The notes below the pieces were generated by a model, which ran no database searches, had not been told where the DNA came from, and saw nothing but the letters and a program-made list of their open reading frames with translations. From Stomorhina lunata (Eukaryota > Arthropoda > Insecta > Diptera > Rhiniidae): DNA of 64,000 nt. Both the position numbers and the translations under genes were made by a program. The stretch's first letter is position 1. Every line of letters begins with the position of its first letter. Of this stretch, positions 56,247 to 64,000 are shown in pieces. The stretch is from positions 80,550,104 through 80,614,103 of the forward strand of contig OW121741.1 of NCBI GenBank assembly GCA_933228675.1, in the 5' to 3' direction.

Positions 56247-56765
56247 TGAAATTCGTCAAAATCGGTCCATTATTTGTGGTAGCTCCCATGGGTCCCACTT
56301 TCCGAAATTGATATTTTGGCCACAAATATCAATATTTTTCATGAAATTTATAACAAATGATTTTGGTTTACAAATGCTTATGTAAACCAAAGTCAGTGTA
56401 GCCAATTTCGTTGAAATGGGTCCACATTTGACCATAGCTCCCATACAAACTCTTTTGTCAAAACACACTAAACGAGACAAAAAATCTCTAAAACGCTCAT
56501 AAATCTAAAGATAATGAGAATTTTGAGTTTGCACAAATTTTTGTGTAAAAACTGTAATCAATTTGATGAATTTCGAGATAATCGGTCCACTTTTGATCCT
56601 AGTCCAAATGACTGCAAACAGCTTAAATATATAAGTTTTGAGAAAATGTTTGTATGATGGCAAAATTTAGCAAATATTTGTCTTTATACATTAAAAATAA
56701 TACCTTTGACCTAAGTGGTGAAGGGTATCGTATAGTCGGGCTTGACCGCACTTTCTTACTTGTTT
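56247..56765 (+). mobile_element. DINE-1-like element, family A, copy 5 (5' truncated)
   Basis: Begins ACTGAAATTCGTCAAAATCG, ends GTCGGGCTTGACCGC..TTTCTTACTTGTT with the right arm of the hairpin shortened. Truncated at nearly the same internal point as copy 4. Confidence 0.7.
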
Positions 56766-56866
56766 TTTATAAAATCAGTCTTTAATTTATTTCCTCGTTT
56801 TTTTTTTTCTTCTAAATTCTTTAATTTGGATGTCTTTGGCCCAACATAAGCTTCGGCTCTGTGAGC
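56763..56866 (-). pseudogene. fragment of the 51-52 kb transposase gene
   Basis: TTTTTTATAAAATCAGTCTTT...CTCGTTTTTTTTTTTCTTCTA and GGATGTCTTTGGCCCAACAT then AAGCTTCGGCTCTGTGAGCA line up with 51786-51902, the coding region for 'AGLKTYKV' and 'KKRAKKLKSDFIKK'. Both ends are ragged. The minisatellite begins directly after it. Confidence 0.65.
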
Positions 56867-59480
56867 AATGGGAAATCTTGAAAATTTCCCATAAAAACGT
56901 CATATCGTTATATGAAATTAAAAAGGCCAAAATAACAAAATCAATTTCTATGTATAAATAAATGTTTTAAAATTTTTTTTTTTATAATAAAGGGAAATTT
57001 CAAAAATTTCTTATAAAAATTTTAAAAATTTCCCATAAAAAAGGGAAATTTTGAAAATTTCCCATAAAAAGGGAAATTTCGAAAATTTCCCATTAAATTA
57101 AGAAATTTTTGAAAAATGCCCATAAAAACGGGAAATTTCAAAAATTTCCCATAAAAAAGGGAAATTTCGAAAATTTCCCATAAAAAGGGCAATTTCGAAA
57201 ATTTCCCCTAAAAACGGGAAATTTTGAAAATATCATATAAAAATGGAAAATTTTGAAAATTTCATGTAAAAACAGAAAATTTTGCAAATATCTCGTAAAT
57301 AAGGGAAATTTTAAAAATTTCTTGCAAAAAAAAGGCACATTTTATAATAAAAATGGGAAATTTTAAAATTTTCTGTATGGAGGGGAAATCTTGAAAATTT
57401 CCCATAAAAACGTCATAAATATCTTCATATCGTTATATGAAATGAAAAAAGCCAAAATAACAAAATCCATTTCTATATATAAATAAATGTTTTTAATTTT
57501 TTTTTTATAAAAAACGGAAATTTAAAAAATGTATTATAAAAATTGGAAATTTCCCATGAAATCGAAAAATTCTAAAATTCCCCATAAAAGGGGAAATTTT
57601 GAAAATTTCCCATACAAAAAGGAAACTTTGAAAATTTCTCATAAAAACGGGAAATTTGGAAAATTTACCATTGAATTAAGAAATTTTTGAAAAATTCCCA
57701 TAAAAATGGGAAATTTCAAAAATTTCCCATAAAAAATGGAAATTTCGAAAATTTCCCATAAAAAGGGAAATTTCGAAAATTTCCCCTAAAAACGGGAAAT
57801 TTTGAAAATATCATATAAAAATGGAAAATTTTTAAAATTTCATGTAAAAACAGAAAATTTTGCAAATATCTCGTAAATAAGGGAAATTTTAAAAATTTCT
57901 TGTAAAAAAAGGTACATTTTATAATAAAAATTGGAAATTTTAAAATTTTCTGTATGGAGGGGAAATCTTGAAAATTTCCGATAAAAACGTCATAAATATC
58001 TTCATATCGTTATATAAAATGAAAAAAGCCAAAATAACAAAATCAATTTCTATATATAAATAAATGTTTTTAATTTTTTTTTTTATAAAAAAGGGAAATT
58101 TTAAAAATTTCTTATAAAAATTTGAAATTTTACATAAAAAATGTAAAATTTTTAAAATACCCCATAAAAAGGGAAATTTTGAAAATTTCCCATACAAAAA
58201 GGAAACTTTGAAAATTTCTCATAAAAACGGGAAATTTGGAAAATTTCCCATTAAATTAAGAATTTTTTGAAAAATTCCCATAAAAACGGGAAATTTCAAA
58301 AATTTCCCATAAAAAAGGGAAATTTCAAAAATTTCCCATAAAAAGGGCAATTTCGAAAATTTCACCTAAAAACGGGAAATTTTGAAAATATCATATAAAA
58401 ATGAAAAATTTTGAAAATTTCATGTAAAAACAGAAAATTTTGCAAATATCTCGTAAATAAGGGAAATTTTAAAAATTTCTTGTAAAAAAAAGGTACATTT
58501 TATAATAAAAATGGGAAATTTTAAAATTTTCTGTATGGAGGGGAAATCTTGAAAATTTCCGATAAAAACGTCATAAATATCTTCATATCGTTATATAAAA
58601 TGAAAAAAGCCAAAATAACAAAATCAATTTCTATATATAAATAAATGTTTTTAATTTTTTTTATAAAAAAGGGAAATTTTAAAAATTTCTTATAAAAATT
58701 TGAAATTTTCCATAAAAAATGTAAAATTTTTAAAATTCCCCATAAAAAGTGAAATTTTGAAAATTTCCCATACAAAAAGAAAACTTTGAAAATTTCTCAT
58801 AAAAACGGGAAATTTGGAAAATTTCCCATTAAATTAAGAAATTTTTGAAAAATTCCCACAAAAACGGGAAATTTCAAAAATTTCCTATTAAAAAGTGAAA
58901 TTTCGAAAATTTATCACAAAAACGGGAAATTTAGAAAATTTCCCATAAAAAATAGAAAATTTCAAAAATTACTCGTAAAAAGTGAAATTTTTAAAATTTC
59001 TTGTAAAAATTGTAAATTTTTAACAAAAATGGGAAATTTTAAAATTTTCTATATAAATGGGAAATCTTAAAAAATTCCCATAAAAACGGAAAAAAAACGA
59101 GAAATTTTGAAAATTTCTCATAAAAATGGAAATTTTGAAAATTTCCTGTAAAAAAGGTACATTTTTTAATAAAAATGGGAAATTTAAAAATTTTCTATAT
59201 AAATTGGAAATCTTAAAAAGTTCCCATGAAAACGGGAAATTTTGAAAACTTCCCATAAAAAATTGAAATTTTTAAAATTTCTCATAAAAAAGGGAAATTT
59301 TGAAAATTTCTCATAAAAAATGCAAATTTTGAAAATCTTAAAAAATTCCCATAAAAACGGGAAATTTTGAAAACTTCCCATTAAAAAGAGAAATTTTGAA
59401 AATTTCCCCAAAAAAACGGGAAATTTTGAAAATTTTCCATAAAAAAGGAAAATTTTGAAAATTTCCCATAAAATGTGAAA
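56867..59480. repeat. GGGAAATTT near-palindromic minisatellite with ~578-bp higher-order repeat
   Basis: Units of about 28 bp follow GGGAAATTTTGAAAATTTCC plus CATAAAAA; each is a small inverted repeat around TGA/CGA. A non-unit block (GTCATAAATATCTTCATATC ... AAATAAATGTTTTT) recurs after 'GAGGGGAAATC' at 57381, 57958 and 58539, so the higher-order period is 577-581 bp. A shorter version starts at 56867. The last ~700 bp lack this block. Frames rich in Phe, Lys and Ser across the array are artefacts. Confidence 0.92.
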
Positions 59481-60162
59481 TTTTTTTTTAAATCCATCAA
59501 AGTTGACCGGGTTAATTTAGTGCCATAATATTTGCTTAAATGCCTTCCGCATTTTACATATTTTGATATTATTTAATATAATTAATATTTGTATAATTTT
59601 TGTTTTAGGAAAAATACATAAAATATTTTAACCGCATTATATTTTATTAAAAACATGCGTTTAAATATTTTGAAAATATTTATAGATTTAAATAAGTGTA
59701 AAGTAAATGATTTATAATTCATGATATTTATTTATTTATTTAGTTCTTTAAATTTAATATGAGTAAATTATGGCAACAAAGAATCCAATTATTTATAATT
59801 TATTATTTTTTTTTTTTTTTTTAATTATTTCTAAAAATTATTTAATTATGGTATTTATTTACTTCCTTTTCGTTTCCAAAAATTAAGTGGTTTCAATTTT
59901 GAATGATCATTTGGGTATGAGACGCCCAGTTAAGTATAGCCAAGAACCAAACCAATTTTTTTTATTTTGTTATTATATTAAATTTTCTTTCTTTGTTAAC
60001 AAGTTAACAAGGAAATCGTTTTATATTCTTAAATATTTTTGCTATTAGAATTTTTGTGCTTCTTAAGTTAAACTTTGTAGTATTTTCTATTTTAAGTTTT
60101 TGCAAACAAGTTTTTCCAAATTAAACTAATTTTGTATTTTTCCTTTTTTTCTTTCTTTGCAG
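59481..60162. other. AT-rich stretch, no gene seen
   Basis: T runs and short AT repeats. It leads into a long polypyrimidine tract (60131-60160) before the candidate exon at 60163. Confidence 0.45.
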
Positions 60163-60185
60163 TTTTCTTCACGATTATCCACAAG
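60163..60185 (+). CDS. candidate 23-nt micro-exon (exon 'b')
   Basis: A long polypyrimidine tract and CTTTCTTTGCAG end at 60162. The 23 nt end CCACAAG followed by the donor GTAATG. All three frames are open. With two leading bases completing a codon, it reads FFTIIHK and ends on a codon boundary, which is the phase needed by the candidate exon at 60526. In another phase it would read FLHDYPQ. I do not recognise either peptide. Confidence 0.35.
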
Positions 60186-60525
60186 GTAATGAAGTTAGTT
60201 ACGAAATTTAGTTTTTTTTTTTTGGCCAAACCATGCCAATTTTAACGTTTTTGGTTACTTTAATCATGTTTTATGAGCTAAGCACAGTGGGGTAAATATG
60301 GTAAAAAAAAATTTCCTTTAGATTTTACAATTTACAATTTTACAATTTTTGAAGCCACTAAATATTTATTAAAGTCAAAAATATTTTTCGCTTTACCCCA
60401 TAGTGCTTTGCTTTCTTCTGAAAACTTTTTCTTTTGAAGAGATATTTTGTAAGTTCAGGTTACTACCGTTTTATAAAAGTCCTTTTTACTACAAAACTTT
60501 GTAAGTTTATCCTATTATTCTTTAG

Positions 60526-60684
60526 ACAAATATCGATACCTTGGAAAAAGGACAATCAAATGAAATTGACGATATTATTGTGAAACAAAAAACTACAAAG
60601 AAAAAAAAAATAAAAAACTTAGCTAAACGCAAAAAAAAGCTCAGGGATGTCCTTTTGCAAAAAAAAATCCACTACAAAGAATGA
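60526..60684 (+). CDS. candidate 3'-terminal exon, Lys-rich C-terminus
   Basis: An acceptor (CCTATTATTCTTTAG) ends at 60525 and its TAG is itself the upstream stop in this frame. That is why the frame lacks a start and looks like a spliced exon. It runs 52 codons from TNIDTLEKGQSNEIDDIIV through a Lys-rich stretch (KKKKIKNLAKRKKKLRD) to HYKE and TGA. The first 20 residues are of mixed, protein-like composition; the rest could come from A-rich DNA. An AATAAA follows at 60692. The intron to exon 'b' would be 340 bp. The basic stretch could be a nuclear localisation or RNA-binding tail, but that is speculation. Confidence 0.4.
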   Translation, partial: TNIDTLEKGQSNEIDDIIVKQKTTKKKKIKNLAKRKKKLRDVLLQKKIHYKE

Positions 60685-60691
60685 GTTTAGA

Positions 60692-60697
60692 AATAAA
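60692..60697 (+). promoter_or_regulatory. possible polyadenylation signal AATAAA
   Basis: AATAAA lies 7 nt after the stop of the candidate terminal exon. The hexamer is common in AT-rich DNA, so on its own it proves little. Confidence 0.25.
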
Positions 60698-61422
60698 CTG
60701 AGCAAAAGAGAAAAGAAAATAAAAACATTCATGTTTATTTGTTTTGTCAATTGTTCTTCTGTGTAGTTGTTTTTTTTTTCTTTCCATCATTTCATTGTTG
60801 TTTTTTCCCCACCTTTATTTTAAATTACATAGTTATCGGATTAACACAATGACACAAAAAACACAACAACAAAAATAGAACCACATGACGATTTACACAA
60901 ATACACCATCATGATCACAACGTTTTATGTTTGTATTGATACATACACATACAATGGAAAAGGATATCTTGATACTCTTTAGTAAACACTCACACATACT
61001 CGTATATATTCACATACTCTCAGTCAGACAAATATCCTTACAGCGACAAATAACACATTTATAGAAATTACATTAAAATTTTGTTGTGTTAGATGGGGGT
61101 ATTATATTGCGGTTATAATGTCGACAAACAGTTACAAAAGGATACAGGATAACGGGGAAATAAAAAACAAATTCACTCGCATTAATGGAACAAAAGCAAT
61201 ACAAAATAAAGTAAATAATCAAGTTGTTACAGCAGTTAGAGAAATTTTATTAGAAATCAATTTGTTAAATATCTACTTCGTTATCCATGAGTTGGTCCTA
61301 CCGATTACACCATTTCCTCTGTCTTTCTTAAATCGCGCGGAACTGCCTATCAGAACTACATTAAGGAGCATAAGGCTTATTCATATTATTCAGTCTAAGT
61401 ATAAGCTTCAGTACACGTCATA
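60698..61422. other. AT-rich stretch, no convincing gene
   Basis: A 101-codon plus-strand frame (61118-61423) starts MSTNSYKRIQDNGEI and shows no motif. It ends at the edge of the satellite. Kept as unassigned. Confidence 0.4.
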
Positions 61423-64000
61423 ATGTATGTCTTAGTCTTTGTTTTAGTCTATTTCATAGTCTATGTCTTAGTCTGTATCTTAGTATATTTCTTTGTCTAT
61501 TTCTTAGTCTATGTCTTAGTCTACGTCTTGGTCTATGTCTTAGTCTATGTCTTAGTCTATGTCTTAGTCTATGTCTTAGTCTATGTCTTAGTCTATGTCT
61601 TAGTCTATGTCTTAGTCTATGTCTTAGTCTATGTCTTAGTCTATGTCTTAGTCTATGTCTTTGTCTATGTCTTAGTCTATGTCTTAGTCTATGCCTTAGT
61701 CTATGTCTTATTCTATGTCTTAGTCTATGTCTTAGTCTATGTCTTAGTCTATGTCTTAGTCTATGTCTTAGTCTATGTCTTAGTCTATGTCTTAGTCTAT
61801 GTCTTAGTCTATGTCTTAGTCTATGTCTTAGTCTATGTCTTAGTCTATGTCTTAGTCTATGTCTTAGTCTATGTCTTAGTCTATGTCTATGTCTTAGTCT
61901 ATGTCTTAGTCTATGTCTTAGTCTATGTCTTAGTCTATGTCTATGTCTTAGTCTATGTCTATGTCTTAGTCTATGTCTTAGTCTATGTCTATGTCTATGT
62001 CTTAGTCTATGTCTTAGTCTATGTCTTAGTCTATGTCTTAGTCTATGTCTTAGTCTATGTCTTAGTCTATGTCTTAGTCTATGTCTTAGTCTATGTCTTA
62101 GTCTATGTCTTAGTCTATGTCTTAGTCTATGTTTTAGTCTATGTCTTAGTCTATGTCTTAGTCTATGTCTTAGTCTATGTCTTAGTCTATGTCTTAGTCT
62201 ATGTCTAAGCCTATGTCTTAGTCTACGTCTTAATCTATGTCTTAGCCTATGTCTTAGTCTATGTCTTAGTCTATGTCTTAGTCTATGTCTTAGTCTATGT
62301 CTTAGTCTATGTCTTAGTCTATGTCTTAGTATATGTCATAGTCTATGTCTTAGTCTATGTCTTAGTCTATGTCTTAGTCTATGTCTTAGTCTATGTCTTA
62401 GTCTATGTCTTAGTCTATGTCTTAGTCTATATTTTAGTCTATATTTTAGTCTATATTTTAGTCTATGTCTTATTCTATGTCTTAGTCGATGTCTTAGTCT
62501 ATGTCTTAGTCTATGTCTTAGTCTATGTCTTAGTCTATGTCTTAGTCTATGTCTTAGTTTTGTCGTAGTCTATATCTTAGTCTATGTCTTAGTCTATGTC
62601 TTATTCTATGTCTTAGTCTATGTCTTAGTCTATGTCTTAGTCTATGTCTTAGTCTAAGTCTTAGTCTATGCCTTAGTCTATGCTTAGTCTATGTCTTAGT
62701 CTATGTCTTAGTCTATGTCTTAGTCTATGTCTTAGTCTATGTCTTAGTCTATGTCTTAGTCTATGTCTTAGTCTATGTCTTAGTCTATGTCTTAGTCTAT
62801 GTTTTAGTCTATGTCTTAGTCTATGTCTTAGTCTATGTCTTAGTCTTAGTCTATGTCTTAGTCTATGTCTTAGTCTATGTCTTAGTCTATGTCTTAGTCT
62901 ATGTCTTAGTCTATGTCTTAGTCTATGTCTTAGTCTATGTCTTAGTCTATGTCTTAGTCTATGTCTTAGTCTATGTCTTAGTCTATGTCTTAGTCTATGT
63001 CTTAGTTTTGTCGTAGTCTATATCTTAGTCTATGTCTTAGTCTATGTCTTATTCTATGTCTTAGTCTATGTCTTAGTCTATGTCTTAGTCTAAGTCTTAG
63101 TCTATGCCTTAGTCTATGCTTAGTCTATGTCTTAGTCTATGTCTTAGTCTATGTCTTAGTCTATGTCTTAGTATATGTCTTAGTCTATATCTTAGTCTAT
63201 ATCTTAGTCTATGTCTCAGTCTATGTCTTAGTCTTTGTCTTATTCTATGTCTTAGTCTATGTCTTAGTCTATGTCTTAGTCTATGTCTTAGTCTATGTCT
63301 TAGTCTATGTCTATGTCTATGTCTTAGTCTATGTCTTAGTCTATGTCTTAGTCTATGTCTTAGTCTATGTCTTAGTCTATGTCTTAGTCTATGTCTTAGT
63401 CTATGTCTTAGTCTATGTCTTAGTCTATGTCTTAGTCTATGTCTTAGTCTATGTTTTAGTCTATGTCTTAGTCTATGTCTTAGTCTATGTCTTAGTCTAT
63501 GTCTTAGTCTATGTCTTAGTCTATGTCTAAGCCTATGTCTTAGTCTACGTCTTAATCTATGTCTTAGCCTATGTCTTAGTCTATGTCTTAGTCTATGTCT
63601 TAGTCTATGTCTTAGTCTATGTCTTAGTCTATGTCTTAGTCTATGTCTTAGTATATGTCATAGTCTATGTCTTAGTCTATGTCTTAGTCTATGTCTTAGT
63701 CTATGTCTTAGTCTATGTCTTAGTCTATGTCTTAGTCTATGTCTTAGTCTATATTTTAGTCTATATTTTAGTCTATATTTTAGTCTATGTCTTATTCTAT
63801 GTCTTAGTCGATGTCTTAGTCTATGTCTTAGTCTATGTCTTAGTCTATGTCTTAGTCTATGTCTTAGTCTATGTCTTAGTTTTGTCGTAGTCTATATCTT
63901 AGTCTATGTCTTAGTCTATGTCTTATTCTATGTCTTAGTCTATGTCTTAGTCTATGTCTTAGTCTATGTCTTAGTCTAAGTCTTAGTCTATGCCTTAGTC
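61423..64000 (+). repeat. 12-bp satellite TATGTCTTAGTC, at least 2.58 kb, runs off the window
   Basis: Almost pure 12-bp units with variants (TATATTTTAGTC, TACGTCTTAGTC, TATGCCTTAGTC) and a few units with deletions that shift the register (TATGTCTATGTC, TATGCTTAGTC, TTTTGTCGTAGTC). Variant groups recur: CTAAGCC at 62207 and 63527 (1320 bp apart), TTTTGTCGTAG at 62558, 63006 and 63880 (first to last 1322 bp). The array thus has a higher-order period near 1.32 kb plus a nested ~448-bp duplication. Long frames of (YVLV)n or (LSLC)n are artefacts of the repeat. Confidence 0.97.

Noticed and set aside
57138..59411. Phe/Lys/Ser-rich frames in the 57-59 kb array
   Set aside because: They arise from the GGGAAATTT minisatellite and change with each unit.
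61118..61423. 101-codon frame starting MSTNSYKRIQDNGEI
   Set aside because: No motif, no second copy, ends at the satellite edge; could not be supported as a gene.
61423..63979. Very long open frames (137 to 287 codons) of (YVLV)n and (LSLC)n type
   Set aside because: They are direct translations of a 12-bp tandem repeat; any such array without stop codons in the unit is open in every frame.

Overview
This is an AT-rich stretch of insect DNA, almost certainly from a higher fly (Diptera, probably a calyptrate such as a blow fly or house-fly relative). The evidence is that much of the window consists of short elements built like Drosophila DINE-1/INE-1: a 5' end starting TATACCC, a GTCY microsatellite, degenerate inner repeats, and a short 3' hairpin followed by CTTACTTGTT. 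The rest is Tc1/mariner, hAT, piggyBac-type, LINE and SINE debris. I see no intact gene of known function. The window reads as a large intron or an intergenic transposon graveyard. The only hint of a host gene is three very short candidate exons with good splice sites and compatible phases: one at 2293-2326, two at 60163-60185 and 60526-60684. They would make most of the window one intron of about 58 kb.

Layout. 1-2.1 kb: a DINE-like element (family B) carrying a piggyBac-type MITE and a second DINE-like element (family A). 3.1-6.3 kb: a 1299-bp composite inverted-terminal element (family C), a perfect 114-bp direct duplication and an antisense LINE. 6.3-10.7 kb: a family B element split by a 3.1-kb element with ACTCGAGTAA-rich ends. 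11.7-15 kb: a palindromic Tc1-like element made of two 3' halves, then a nearly readable mariner-like element. 16-17.2 kb: a diverged direct repeat pair and a tRNA-headed SINE with a LINE-type tail. 18.3-23 kb: two related mariner-like copies in opposite orientation, inside or beside DINE-like elements, one with a snap-back palindrome and one flanked by a 250-bp direct duplication. 24-28.3 kb: another 1299-bp C element, a foldback MITE, a ~150-bp tandem array and a family A element. 28.4-31.9 kb: an element with a perfect hairpin inside its left end, a foldback made from transposase sequence, a small MITE and a decayed LINE.

33.9-36.5 kb: a mariner-like pseudogene beside a 5'-truncated LINE with a poly(A) tail. 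37.3-38.3 kb: a hAT copy with an exact 8-bp target duplication. 38.5-41.5 kb: two family B elements at the junction of a tandem duplication. 42.6-46.7 kb: an unrecognised reading frame, a third C element and several LINE fragments. 50.3-53 kb: a Tc1/mariner-type transposase gene (probable DD37E group, with Lys at the expected Glu) among repeated CGTCCGTC motifs. 53-56.8 kb: family B and A elements. 56.9-59.5 kb: a minisatellite of near-palindromic GGGAAATTT units with a ~578-bp higher-order period. 61.4-64 kb: a 12-bp satellite (TATGTCTTAGTC) that runs off the window, with a ~1.32-kb higher-order period.

Most coding remnants carry stop codons, frameshifts or lost catalytic residues. The interest lies in the structure of the repeats: nesting with empty-site comparisons, snap-back palindromes, tRNA-like modules inside an inverted-terminal element, and hairpins that could give double-stranded RNA. 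All family assignments come from motif recognition by eye, not from database searches.
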